From Streptomyces sp. NBC_00683 (GTDB taxonomy: Bacteria; Actinomycetota; Actinomycetes; Streptomycetales; Streptomycetaceae), in assembly GCF_036226745.1 (NCBI RefSeq), contig NZ_CP109013.1, forward strand, positions 8,122,001 through 8,186,000: DNA of 64,000 nucleotides. The letters run 5' to 3'. Numbering within the stretch: the stretch's first letter is position 1; every line of letters begins with the position of its first letter. The notes under the pieces are model-generated. The model saw only the letters and a program-made list of their open reading frames with translations, was not told the DNA's origin and made no database searches. The position numbers and the translations under genes are program-made. Positions 35,243 to 43,862 of the stretch are shown piece after piece.

Positions 35243-36301
35243 TCAGTCCCAGGGGCGGGTGTCCTGCGTGGGCAGCGGGCGCAGCGCGGACCAGCGTTCC
35301 AGCAGGCGTGCGGCCAGTGCCGCGCTGAGGTTGCCGAGTGCGTGCAGACGGTCGTGGTCGCGGGTCATGCCGGCGACCACGCCGAGCCGGTGGACGAGGC
35401 GCTCCCGGGCGGACACGTAGCCCCACTCGAAGTCCTCCGCCGGTACCCGGGCGAGGTGGTCGACCGACTCGCGGTGGGCGCGTTCGACGAGTGCGTCGCC
35501 ACGGATCAGCCAGCCGGCGCAGGCGTCCGCGAGGTCGCCGGGGACGTCGGTGCCGGTGAGGCCCCGCCAGGTGGCACGGTAGACGCCCTCGGCTTCAGCG
35601 AGCGGCGACCCGGTGACCGACATCGCACACCAGCAGGTCGGGAAGCCGATACGGAGGTAGGCGAGTTCGACCAGGCCGTTGCCCAGGGACGCCTGCTCGA
35701 AATCGACGAAGCGTACGCCGGTGGCGGTCCGCAGGTCGTTGCCGGGGCAGGGGTCGCCGTGCAGCAGCGCATGGTGGGGCGCGGGTTCGAGCCGGTCGAT
35801 CAGGCCGGCGAGTTCGTTCGTCACCGCGGGTGGGACATGGACGTCGAGGGCCTTGGCGAGGGCGATGAACGAGTCGGCGTCGGCGGCCGTCGGCCCGGAC
35901 CAGGCGGGGAGCGTGCCCGTATCGGCCGGCCCGGTGAGCGCGTGCAGCCGGGCAAGGGACTCGGCGTAGCCCGGCGTCCAGTCGTCGACCGCGCCGAGGT
36001 CGTCCAGGTACTCCAGAACCATCACACGGGACGCCGGGTCCGTTCCGAGCAGTGCGGGCGCGACGGTCGGACGGGTGGCCCGTGCGGCGAGCCGCAGCGC
36101 GGCGACCTCCCGCGCATAGCGCGCGTCCCCGTCGGGCCCGGTGCCGCCGCCATCGGTGATCTGCTTGACGATCATCCGGCCGCCGTCGCGCAGCTCGACC
36201 CGCCACACCCGGGAGCGCGGGCTGCTGTCGAGCAGTGTGGCTTCCGTGGGGGAGCCCAACGCGGAACGCAGCTCGTCGCTCATCGGCACCCGGGTCGGCA
36301 T
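35243..36301 (-). CDS. Aminoglycoside phosphotransferase-fold (APH/choline kinase) protein
   Basis: A 352-residue small-molecule kinase with the Brenner motif HGDPCPGND and metal-binding Asp in VRFVDFEQA, plus an N-lobe Lys in MIVKQITDG. Such proteins phosphorylate aminoglycosides, sugars or homoserine-like metabolites; the substrate is not predictable here. Alternative ATG at 36283. Confidence 0.82.
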   Translation of the reverse strand: MPTRVPMSDELRSALGSPTEATLLDSSPRSRVWRVELRDGGRMIVKQITDGGGTGPDGDARYAREVAALRLAARATRPTVAPALLGTDPASRVMVLEYLDDLGAVDDWTPGYAESLARLHALTGPADTGTLPAWSGPTAADADSFIALAKALDVHVPPAVTNELAGLIDRLEPAPHHALLHGDPCPGNDLRTATGVRFVDFEQASLGNGLVELAYLRIGFPTCWCAMSVTGSPLAEAEGVYRATWRGLTGTDVPGDLADACAGWLIRGDALVERAHRESVDHLARVPAEDFEWGYVSARERLVHRLGVVAGMTRDHDRLHALGNLSAALAARLLERWSALRPLPTQDTRPWD

Positions 36302-36387
36302 GATGGTCAGCGTAGGGCGCTCCGCCGTGCGGCGTACGGACATCCGCTGAGCGCCCGCGCCGTCGGGCCGGTCGACGGACCGCCCGC

Positions 36388-36780
36388 CTACTGCGGCGGC
36401 GTCGCGATCTGGATCAGGTTGCCGCAGGTGTCGTCGAAGACGGCGGTGGTGACCGGGCCCATGTTCAGGGGCTCCTGGATGAAGCGGACGCCGAGGCCGC
36501 GCAGGCGCTCGTACTCCGCCTCGACGTCGTCGACGGCGAACTGGGCCAACGGGATGCCGTCCTGGACGAGCGCGTCCCGGTAGGTCCTGGCGGCCGGGTG
36601 ACCGGTGGGCTCCAGGAGGAGTTCGGTACCGCCGGGCTCCTCGGGCGAGACGACGGTCAGCCATCGGTCCTTCTCGCCGAGCGGTACGTCGTGCTTCGTC
36701 ACGAAGCCGAGGATCTCGGTGTAGAAGTGCTGGGCCTTGGCCTGGTCGTCGACGAAGACGCTGGTCAGATGGATCTTCAT
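36388..36780 (-). CDS. VOC-family protein, PhnB/YurT-like
   Basis: A 130-residue VOC protein (KIHLTSVFVDDQAKAQHFYTEILGF; TELLLEPTGHPA; DDTCGNLIQIA). Its ATG overlaps the stop of the upstream ArsR-type regulator (ATGA), so it is likely the regulator's effector or target gene. Confidence 0.85.
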   Translation of the reverse strand: MKIHLTSVFVDDQAKAQHFYTEILGFVTKHDVPLGEKDRWLTVVSPEEPGGTELLLEPTGHPAARTYRDALVQDGIPLAQFAVDDVEAEYERLRGLGVRFIQEPLNMGPVTTAVFDDTCGNLIQIATPPQ

Positions 36781-37100
36781 GAGGTGCTCTTCTCCGGTCC
36801 GGGTGTGTCGGGCACGAGCCACCGTTCGGCGATCTGCCGCAGAGGGGCTGTGTTCAGGTCGTGGAACTTGTAGCGGCCCTCCCGCCTGGTCTCGACGAGC
36901 CCGGCGGCCTCCAGCACGGCGAGGTGCTGGGAGACCCCCTGGCGCGAGATGCCGAGCTGATGCTTCATGCTCAGCCGCGAGCAGATCTCGAACAGTGTCT
37001 GTCCGGACTTCTCGGTGAGCTCGTCGAGGATCGTGCGGCGGGTCGGGTCGGCGAGGGCTTTGAAGAGATCGTCGGCCACGACCACAGGATAGGCAAACAT
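36777..37100 (-). CDS. ArsR-family transcriptional regulator
   Basis: A 107-residue winged-helix repressor: DDLFKALADPTRRTILDEL, a recognition helix in GISRQGVSQHLAVLEAAGLV, and wing RREGRYKFHDL. No metal-binding Cys pair in the usual alpha-3 position is visible, so it may sense something other than metal. The ATG at 37100 lies inside a perfect palindrome, so a GTG at 37085 or 37079 is a possible start. Operon with the VOC gene. Confidence 0.85.
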   Translation of the reverse strand: MFAYPVVVADDLFKALADPTRRTILDELTEKSGQTLFEICSRLSMKHQLGISRQGVSQHLAVLEAAGLVETRREGRYKFHDLNTAPLRQIAERWLVPDTPGPEKSTS

Positions 37101-37113
37101 TCACTTGCCTATC
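37088..37113. promoter_or_regulatory. Palindromic operator at the ArsR gene start
   Basis: Perfect 9-bp arms GATAGGCAA (37088-37096) and TTGCCTATC (37105-37113) separated by eight bases that contain the annotated ATG of the ArsR gene. It is the obvious autoregulatory site, in the size range of ArsR dimers. Confidence 0.75.
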
Positions 37114-37175
37114 AAGTCGAGGCGCACCCTGCGTGTCAGTGCGCAGGCACCGGCTGGGCGCCGCCCTCCCGGCGG

Positions 37176-37349
37176 TCAGGCGCCGCCCTCGCCGGTGGTC
37201 GAGACGGCGGCCGCATCCAGTCCCGGTGCGGCCCTCCGTGCGCGTTCCAGGGCATCGTCCCGATCCGCCGCGTCCGTCCAGGTGATGCCCACTCGGGCGG
37301 ATTGCAGGCTCGCGCCGACGACCGGGTGCTCAGCGACCCACGGCCCGCC
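37176..37349 (-). pseudogene. Possible protein-coding remnant (57 codons, no start)
   Basis: Directly after the stop of the XRE regulator and in the same frame, 57 codons with Streptomyces-like codon use read as a plausible C-terminus (segments VVGASLQSARVGITW and DALERARRAAPGLD) ending in TGA. There is no start codon. It may be the tail of a lost gene, or an extension cut off by a nonsense change in the regulator. I cannot name the family. Confidence 0.3.
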
Positions 37350-38210
37350 TCACTGTTCAGGCGTGCCCGTCGCTCCCACGGGGAACTCCTCGACACCGAG
37401 CACCCGCAGCAGTTCCAGACGCTCACGGGCCTCGTCGTCCGCAGGGGTGAGCACCAGCAGCTGCTGACCCTGGTCAGGAGTCACCAGGGTCTCGCAGTCC
37501 ATCACCAGACGGCCCACCCGCGGGTGCAGGATGGTCTTGCGGTCGGCCCGCCGGACAGCCACCTCGTGTTCGGCCCAGAGTCGACGGAAGTCGTCGCTCG
37601 CGGCCTGCAACCGTTCGACGAGGCCGGTGACCGTGGGGTCGCCGGAACGGCGGCCGGCGACCGCGCGCAGGTCGGCCACGACCTGGCGGGAGCGGTACTC
37701 GCGCTCCTCGGGAGAGCTGACGGCGCGGGCAGCCGGATCGGTGAACCAGCGGTACACGAGGTAGCGCCGGTCTCCGGAGAAGCCGCTCTGGTCGCCCGTG
37801 AGAAGGATGGCAGCCCGGTTCTGAGCGAGGACCTCACCCAGGTCCGACAGCACCAGGGCCGGGGTGTCGCCCAGCAGGTCGAGCATGCGGATCAGGCCTG
37901 CGCGGGCGAGGCGGGCCACTCCTTCCGCGGGCAACGGCTGGTGGCCGGCCAAGTGGAACAGATGGTCCCGCTCGTCGTCGGAGAGACGCAGGGCCCGGGC
38001 CAGCGCACCGAGCAGCTGGGTCGAGGGCTGACTGCTGCGGCCCTGCTCGAGGCGTACGACGTAGTCCACCGACATGCCGGCGAGCATGGCCACCTCTTCC
38101 CGGCGCAGCCCGGCGGTGCGGCGGCGGGGGCCGTCGGAGATGCCGACCTCGGCCGGGCGGACCGCCTCGCGGCGGTGGCGCAGGAAGTCGGCGAGCTCGG
38201 CGCGTTGCAT
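37350..38210 (-). CDS. XRE/MmyB-type helix-turn-helix regulator
   Basis: A 286-residue protein with an N-terminal HTH (TAGLRREEVAMLAGMSVDYVVRLEQGR, residues about 33-60) and a C-terminal MmyB-like ligand-binding domain (LVYRWFTDPAAR, DDFRRLWAEHEVAVRR). This family binds fatty-acid-like or redox ligands and generally represses a divergent oxidoreductase. Here an aldo/keto reductase is divergent across 126 bases. Confidence 0.88.
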   Translation of the reverse strand: MQRAELADFLRHRREAVRPAEVGISDGPRRRTAGLRREEVAMLAGMSVDYVVRLEQGRSSQPSTQLLGALARALRLSDDERDHLFHLAGHQPLPAEGVARLARAGLIRMLDLLGDTPALVLSDLGEVLAQNRAAILLTGDQSGFSGDRRYLVYRWFTDPAARAVSSPEEREYRSRQVVADLRAVAGRRSGDPTVTGLVERLQAASDDFRRLWAEHEVAVRRADRKTILHPRVGRLVMDCETLVTPDQGQQLLVLTPADDEARERLELLRVLGVEEFPVGATGTPEQ

Positions 38211-38336
38211 GACCCCATGATCCCTCGCGGCGACGACTCGATCCAGGGAGCGGCTCTCCCCTGATGAACGCTCCGCTCCCGCACGCCGCCGCGCCGCCGC
38301 AAGGTGGAAGACAGACCGACGACGAAGGAGAACGCG

Positions 38337-39332
38337 ATGCAGACCCGAAACCTCGGCAGCACCGGACCGGCCGTTTCCGCACTGGGCCTCGGTGCGATGA
38401 GCATGTCGGGTGTCTACGGCGCGGCCGACCGGGCGGAGAGTATCGCCACCGTGCATGCCGCGCTGGACAACGGCGTCACGCTGATCGACACGGGCGACTT
38501 CTACGCCATGGGCCACAACGAGATGCTGCTCGCCGAGGCGCTGCGCGGCCGGGATCGGGACAGCTACCAGCTGAGCGTCAAGTTCGGCATGCTGCGCGGG
38601 CCCGGCCCGGAGTTCAACGGAACGGACGGCCGTCCCGAGGCGGTGAAGAACTTCCTGGCCTACTCACTCACCCGGCTGGGCACCGACCACATCGACATCT
38701 ACCGCCCCGCACGGCTGGACCCGGCGGTACCGATCGAGGAGACGGTGGGCGCGATCAAGGAGATGATCGACGCCGGGTACGTGCGGTACATCGGCCTCTC
38801 GGAGGTCGACGCCGCGACCGTCCGCCGGGCGCACGCCGTGCACCCGGTCGCCGACCTGCAGATCGAGTACTCGCTGATCTCCCGTGCGGTGGAGGCGGAC
38901 ATTCTGCCCACGCTGCGGGAGCTCGGCATCGGCCTGACCGCGTACGGCGTACTCAGCCGCGGCCTCATCTCCGGGCACTGGTCCGCCGGCCGCGCCGCTG
39001 GTCCCGGCGACAGCCGCAGCTTCAGCCCGCGTTTCTCGAGTGGGAACGTGGAACACAACCTCGCCCTCGTGGAAGCCCTGCGCCGGGTCGCCGAGGCGAA
39101 GGGGTGCACCGTCGCCCAGCTGGCCATCGCCTGGGTGGCCGCACAGGGCGAGGCCATCGTGCCGCTGGTCGGCGCCCGCACCCGCGAGCGACTGGCCGAG
39201 GCTCTGCCCGCGATCGACCTGAACCTCACCGCGGACGACCTCGCCGAGATCGAGAAGGCGGTGCCGCCGGGCGCGGCGCGCGGTGACAGGTACCCGTCCG
39301 CGTTCATGGCCGGCCTCGGCGTGGGGAACTGA
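38337..39332 (+). CDS. Aldo/keto reductase with altered catalytic tetrad
   Basis: A 331-residue TIM-barrel reductase (LGLGAMSMSGVYG; LIDTGDFYAMGHNE carries the Asp and Tyr; VKFGM the Lys). The usual histidine position (…YYQHRVD…) reads IYRPARLD, so the His is replaced by Ala. This variant occurs in a recognisable actinobacterial subgroup. NADP binding is suggested by VPLVGARTRERLAEAL. The ATG at 38337 follows GAAGGAGA. Divergent from the XRE regulator that probably controls it. Confidence 0.87.
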   Translation: MQTRNLGSTGPAVSALGLGAMSMSGVYGAADRAESIATVHAALDNGVTLIDTGDFYAMGHNEMLLAEALRGRDRDSYQLSVKFGMLRGPGPEFNGTDGRPEAVKNFLAYSLTRLGTDHIDIYRPARLDPAVPIEETVGAIKEMIDAGYVRYIGLSEVDAATVRRAHAVHPVADLQIEYSLISRAVEADILPTLRELGIGLTAYGVLSRGLISGHWSAGRAAGPGDSRSFSPRFSSGNVEHNLALVEALRRVAEAKGCTVAQLAIAWVAAQGEAIVPLVGARTRERLAEALPAIDLNLTADDLAEIEKAVPPGAARGDRYPSAFMAGLGVGN

Positions 39333-39362
39333 GCCCAGTCCCTTCGGTGCGGACGAGCCGAG

Positions 39363-39830
39363 TCAGCCGGCAGCTTCGACGTACGACGCCAGGTTGGCCA
39401 GCGAGGACGCGATCCCGGCCTCGTGGTCCGCTCGGTCGATGCCGGGCGGTACGTCCGTGGCGGTGACCGTCACCTCGGTCCCGCCACCGGCGGCGGCGAG
39501 GTACCAGGTCATCGTCATGGTGCCCGCGTACGACGGGTCGTCGGCCTCGAACACGGCCCGTGTCACCACGCGCTCCGGTGGCACCAGGTCGGCGAACACG
39601 ATGTCGACGACATCCGTCGCATCCGAGGTCTTGCCGGGGCTGTCGGTGGCGTCGAGGTAGGTGAGGACCATCCGGAACCCGCCACCGGGCCGTGGATCCC
39701 ACCGCTCGATCCGCCCGCGCATGCCGTCCGGCGGCAGCCAGGCCTCGAGCGACTTCCGGTCGAGGAGGGCGCCGTAGACAGCCGCCGGTGGTGCGGCGAT
39801 CATTCGGCCGGCGCGGTCAGTCCTGCTCAT
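39363..39830 (-). CDS. SRPBCC (AHSA1-like) domain protein
   Basis: A 155-residue START/Bet v1-like protein (IAAPPAAVYGALLDRKSLEAWLPP; GTEVTVTATDVPPGI; HEAGIASSLANLASYVE). The fold holds hydrophobic ligands or acts as a co-chaperone; no specific function can be inferred. It converges on the aldo/keto reductase gene. Confidence 0.83.
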   Translation of the reverse strand: MSRTDRAGRMIAAPPAAVYGALLDRKSLEAWLPPDGMRGRIERWDPRPGGGFRMVLTYLDATDSPGKTSDATDVVDIVFADLVPPERVVTRAVFEADDPSYAGTMTMTWYLAAAGGGTEVTVTATDVPPGIDRADHEAGIASSLANLASYVEAAG

Positions 39831-39911
39831 GGCCCGATCCTAGGGCCGAAGAGGTGCCGCCCGCCCAGCCTCGCCGGTCTGTCGCCGGGTTCGACGGCTC
39901 TGTCTCCGGCG

Positions 39912-40241
39912 TCAGGGCGCCTCGATGGTGGTGCCGTCCTTGTCGAGCGTGTGGGTATCCCAGTACACGTCCCACTTGTCGTCGACTTGCTGCGGCACCT
40001 TGCCCTCCGGGTATCGCGCGTATCCGCCCGGAGGCTCTTCCTTGTCCGACACGCAAGCGGAGCCGGTGCCGCCCACGGACAGGACGGGGTACTCGCCATT
40101 GCTGCAGATGTCCTCGCGGTACTCGAATCCAGCACATCCGGTGAGTGCCACGGCCGCTGCCGCACTCACGAGAGCGGCAGCGGCGAGGCGAATTCCTGCG
40201 GGACGGACAGCAGGGGCGGGTCGGTTCGTTCTGCGGGGCAT
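39912..40241 (-). CDS. Small lipoprotein (109 aa)
   Basis: A signal peptide with a lipobox (VALTGCAG) is followed by a short mature domain with two further Cys (DICSNGEY; GSACVSD) that may form a disulfide and a YPEGKVPQQVDDKWDVYWDTHT segment. No family is recognised. The start at 40241 follows AGAGGA. It is exported and lipid-anchored. Confidence 0.75.
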   Translation of the reverse strand: MPRRTNRPAPAVRPAGIRLAAAALVSAAAAVALTGCAGFEYREDICSNGEYPVLSVGGTGSACVSDKEEPPGGYARYPEGKVPQQVDDKWDVYWDTHTLDKDGTTIEAP

Positions 40242-40581
40242 GTGCGTGTTCCTCTCCAGTGATCCGGTCTGCCACCACCCTCGCCGCCCCGGGGCTGCCG
40301 TGTACTGGGTGCGCGTACTCAGCAACTCACGCGTGGATACCCAATTCGCCCTCATGCCGCGGTACTTCGGAAGCCGACCGCTCCGTTCCTGCCGATCGCC
40401 TCATAGAACGTGGTCCGGACCGGGACAGCGCCGTCGCACCTGACTTGTGGACGCATGCAAGCGGCATGGCCCACCTCGGGAACCGCCGCGCTCCTTCCGG
40501 GCGTCGTCAGGCGCGCGTCACCATGCGTGTGCCACGCCGAAATGCCTTGCGTGCCACGCCATATACCCAAGGAGCAGCAGC

Positions 40582-41220
40582 ATGAGCGTTCACGGCAGCA
40601 CGCGACCCCACAGCAGTCGGAGCAACCCGGGTTCGCCATCGCGACGCGGTCCTGGTGCGGGCGTCAGGGCGGTGCTGCTCCTCGCGCTCGTCCTGGGGGT
40701 CACCACTGCCTGCAGCGAATCCTCCGGCGGCGGCGATCAGAAGGCCCGGGAGTGGAAGGTCGGAGACTGTGCAGGACCCGACAGCGGCGGGGCGAAGGAC
40801 AGCTTCCAGAGCCTCGACTGCGACGACCCCAAGGCGACGATCAAGGCCCTTGCCGTCACTGACGGTTCCTTCTTCGCCGGGGCAGTCGAATGCCCGGCGG
40901 GTACGGACGAGATCATCTCGGTGAAGGTCGCCATCGGGTCCGGTGACGCCAGCAACGGGCTCCCCAGCAAGACCATCTGCGGCCGCAACCTGTCCGGCGA
41001 CCACCCCGGTGATGCCGGAGCGGGCGGTGGCCAGCTGGTGGTGGGCGACTGCGTGGACGATACGGCCAAGGAAGTGGCCTGCGGCGCTGGGGGCAGCGGC
41101 GCGAGCAAGGTGGTGGCCCTGACGAAGACGGCCGAGGAATGTCCTGCGGGAGCCGACCCTCTGGACCTGTTCCCGAGCCCGGGCAGGCCGTACGACACGA
41201 TCTGCACCAGCAAGGCCTGA
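40582..41220 (+). CDS. Secreted lipoprotein with two cysteine-rich repeats (212 aa)
   Basis: The ATG at 40582 follows AAGGAG. An N-terminal signal with lipobox (VTTACSE) precedes a mature part with two related blocks, each containing a VGDC motif (WKVGDCAGP; LVVGDCVDD), a later Cys and a CPAG motif (ECPAGTDE; ECPAGADP). This suggests an internal duplication of a small disulfide-bonded domain. Function unknown. Confidence 0.78.
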   Translation: MSVHGSTRPHSSRSNPGSPSRRGPGAGVRAVLLLALVLGVTTACSESSGGGDQKAREWKVGDCAGPDSGGAKDSFQSLDCDDPKATIKALAVTDGSFFAGAVECPAGTDEIISVKVAIGSGDASNGLPSKTICGRNLSGDHPGDAGAGGGQLVVGDCVDDTAKEVACGAGGSGASKVVALTKTAEECPAGADPLDLFPSPGRPYDTICTSKA

Positions 41221-41248
41221 TCTGTTACGGCAGGCCCGGCCGAACGCC

Positions 41249-41282
41249 GGCCCGGCGAGGCGGAGTTCCGCCTCGCCGGGCC
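41249..41282. terminator. Terminator between the lipoprotein and LysR genes
   Basis: A 16-bp perfect stem (41249-41264 with 41267-41282) with a two-base nominal loop, between convergent genes. Confidence 0.75.
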
Positions 41283-41345
41283 GTGGTGCCGACGCGTGCC
41301 GGGCGCACGGCCGATGGATGCGCCGGCGCGCCGAGCCCGCCCCCG

Positions 41346-42281
41346 TCAGTCCCTGCCTGCCGCTGCGGACTCCGGAGGGGACGCGTCCAGGCAGCTCGCG
41401 GCGTCCGAGAGTGCGGTGAGCAAGGCACCCAGTGACGCCGGGACCGTCGTCGTCCCGCGCACCGCCGCGCAGATCTCCCTGACCGGTTCGGGCCCCCGGA
41501 CCCGGCGCACGACAACGTCCGCATCGGTACCGCGCAACCCCATCCGGGGAATCAGCGCCACACCGATGCCCGTGGCCACGAAACCCAGCGCCGTCGCGTA
41601 GTCCCCGCTCTCCACCGTGAAACCGGGGCTGAAACCCGCGGCCGCGCATGCGGTCAGCACGATGTCCAGGCACCGGTCGGAGGCCCGCTCGCTGCCCACC
41701 CATGCCTCGTCGGCGAGGGCGCCGAGATCGATCACCGGCTGCGCTGCCAGCCGGTGCCCGACCGGCAGGACCACGCGGTACGGGTCGTCGAGAAGAGGTA
41801 CCAGACGGACTCCACTCGGGACGTCCCCCTGCGGCCGGACCACCACCGCCAGATCGGCAGCGCCCTCTTTGACCTCCGGCAACGGGTCGTGAGGATCGCT
41901 CAGCTTGAGCACGACCCGGATTCCCGGGTGTCCGTGCCGCATGCGGGCGAGTGCCGGAGCCACCAAAGAGGCGCCGGCGGAGCTGAAGTAGCGGACACCC
42001 ACATGGCCGGTCCGGCCCTCCCGGAGGTCGGCGAGCGCCGTCTCCGCCTCGGCCACGGTCCTGCTGATGGTGTCCGCGTAACCGGTCAGCAGCCGCCCGG
42101 CCTCGGTGGGCCGTACGCCCCGGCCGGCTCTCTCCAGCAACGGCGTCGCAGCCTCTTTCTCCAGAGCCGCCACCTGTTGGCTGATGGCCGACGGTGTGTA
42201 TCCGAGATTCGCGGCCGCGGCGGACACCGAACCGCTGGTGACCACAGCACGGAGGATCTGCAGGCGCCTCATATCCAGCAT
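41346..42281 (-). CDS. LysR-family transcriptional regulator
   Basis: A 311-residue LTTR with an N-terminal winged HTH (LQILRAVVTSGSVSAAAANLGYTPSAISQQVAALEK, with recognition residues in SAISQQV) and a periplasmic-binding-like C-terminal effector domain. It is divergent from an alpha/beta hydrolase gene across 127 AT-leaning bases, the usual LTTR target arrangement. Confidence 0.9.
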   Translation of the reverse strand: MLDMRRLQILRAVVTSGSVSAAAANLGYTPSAISQQVAALEKEAATPLLERAGRGVRPTEAGRLLTGYADTISRTVAEAETALADLREGRTGHVGVRYFSSAGASLVAPALARMRHGHPGIRVVLKLSDPHDPLPEVKEGAADLAVVVRPQGDVPSGVRLVPLLDDPYRVVLPVGHRLAAQPVIDLGALADEAWVGSERASDRCLDIVLTACAAAGFSPGFTVESGDYATALGFVATGIGVALIPRMGLRGTDADVVVRRVRGPEPVREICAAVRGTTTVPASLGALLTALSDAASCLDASPPESAAAGRD

Positions 42282-42408
42282 GTAGATGAGCTTAACAGTT
42301 GCTATAGATCATTTCACTTGTCCTGTTGGGTTCCTGGATGGAGAGTAGGCAGCGGAAAGCCCGGCGGAGCCCCCGCCGGGACGCCCCGACACGACAGGAG
42401 CCTTCACC

Positions 42409-43308
42409 ATGCCGTCCGGCCAGGATCCGCACGACCCGCTCGCCCTCACTCACGGAATGGCCGACCTGTCCCAGGGAGTCCGGCTGCACTACGTGTCGGC
42501 CGGCGAGGGCGCCCGCACGATCGTGCTGGTCCACGGCTTTCCCCAGACCTGGTGGGAGTGGCGTCGGGTGATGGGGCCGCTCGTCGCAGCGGGATACCGC
42601 GTGATCGCTCCCGACTACCGCGGTGCCGGTCACTCGTCGCGCCCGGCCTCCGGTTACGACAAGTGGACGGTGGCGCGCGACATCCACGAACTGCTGCACG
42701 AGCACCTCGGAATCCGCGAGCCCGTCGTGCTCGTCGGCCACGACATCGGCCTCATGGTCGCCTACGCGTACGCCCAGCAGTTCCGCGACGACGTGTCCCA
42801 TCTCGTGGTTGTGGACGCCCCACTTCCCGGCACCGGAGTGTTCGACCGGCTGCGCACCGACCCACGTGTGTGGCACTTCGCGTTCCACGGAGCACGTGAC
42901 GTCGCGGAGATGCTGGTGGCCGGACGTGAACGGCAGTACCTCCAGGCATTCTTCGCCGTACGCAACTCCGACCCGTCGGCCATCGACGGCAGCGACTTCG
43001 ACGTCTACGTCTCGGCCTATTCCGCACCGGGAGCGATGCGTGCGGGATTCGAGCTGTACCGGGCGTTCGACGCGGATGCGGAGGAGAACCGCGCGGCACT
43101 CGGGCGCAACGGCAAACTGGCGGTACCGGTGCTGGCGGTCGGCGGGGCGATGAGTACCTCGGGGGCGCTCGTCGAGGAGATGATGCGGGAAGTGGCCCAC
43201 CGGGTGACGGGCTTCATCGTGCCGGGCACCGCGCATTGGATCCCCGAGGAGAACCCTCAGGAATTCACCGCCGCAGTACTGGCGTTCCTGCGCGGACAGG
43301 ACGCCTGA
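42409..43308 (+). CDS. Alpha/beta hydrolase, epoxide-hydrolase-like
   Basis: A 299-residue protein with HGFPQTWWEW (oxyanion HGxP), the nucleophile elbow GHDIGL with an Asp nucleophile, and a late His in GTAHWIPEE. An Asp nucleophile with HGFP and a cap domain points to epoxide hydrolase or haloalkane dehalogenase-type chemistry. Probably regulated by the divergent LysR. Confidence 0.87.
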   Translation: MPSGQDPHDPLALTHGMADLSQGVRLHYVSAGEGARTIVLVHGFPQTWWEWRRVMGPLVAAGYRVIAPDYRGAGHSSRPASGYDKWTVARDIHELLHEHLGIREPVVLVGHDIGLMVAYAYAQQFRDDVSHLVVVDAPLPGTGVFDRLRTDPRVWHFAFHGARDVAEMLVAGRERQYLQAFFAVRNSDPSAIDGSDFDVYVSAYSAPGAMRAGFELYRAFDADAEENRAALGRNGKLAVPVLAVGGAMSTSGALVEEMMREVAHRVTGFIVPGTAHWIPEENPQEFTAAVLAFLRGQDA

Positions 43309-43347
43309 CAGCGGTCTGCCCGGCGCCGGCGCAGTACGCCCCCTGTT

Positions 43348-43782
43348 TCAGAGCCGGTCCAGCCAGGCGTCCTGCCCGTCCGCCAGCGGCTGCGGCAGAG
43401 GAATCGGCACGAACCTGCAGGCGAACACCAGGCCCGCGTCCTCGTCGTCGCCGCGGACGCGGTGGCTCCACGCGTCCAGAGTGTCCGCCGGAGCCCGCAG
43501 GAGGAAGAACGTGGTCCTGCGCGGCTGCCCGGTGCCGGGATGGGGGCTGTCCTCCACCGCGATCTGCCGGACCGGGACGGCGGTCGCCAGTCCGGTCTCC
43601 TCAGCGATCTCCCGCAGGACGGCGTGCTCGAGGTCCTCGCCCGGCCGTACGCCTCCCGCAGGGATCTGGGTACCCGCCTCCGGTGCATCCACGTGGTCGA
43701 ACACGAGCAGTTCTGTGATGTCTCGTCGGCGGACCACGTAGGCGGCGACACGGATTCTGGGGCGGGTCATACCCGCATTCAT
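43348..43782 (-). CDS. NUDIX hydrolase
   Basis: A 144-residue protein with a full Nudix box (GVRPGEDLEHAVLREIAEETGL split as GVRPGEDLE and REIAEETGL). Substrate unknown. ATG at 43782 or 43770; neither has a strong ribosome-binding site. Confidence 0.85.
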   Translation of the reverse strand: MNAGMTRPRIRVAAYVVRRRDITELLVFDHVDAPEAGTQIPAGGVRPGEDLEHAVLREIAEETGLATAVPVRQIAVEDSPHPGTGQPRRTTFFLLRAPADTLDAWSHRVRGDDEDAGLVFACRFVPIPLPQPLADGQDAWLDRL

Positions 43783-43862
43783 TCACGGGTGCGACCCCGG
43801 AATGTGCCCGGCGGCCACAGATTCGTGACCGTCGGGCCGCACCACGGACTCCGGGGCGACGA

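Noticed and set aside
35243..36301. Aminoglycoside resistance gene
   Set aside because: Only the general APH fold motifs are visible; no match to a specific resistance enzyme can be claimed.
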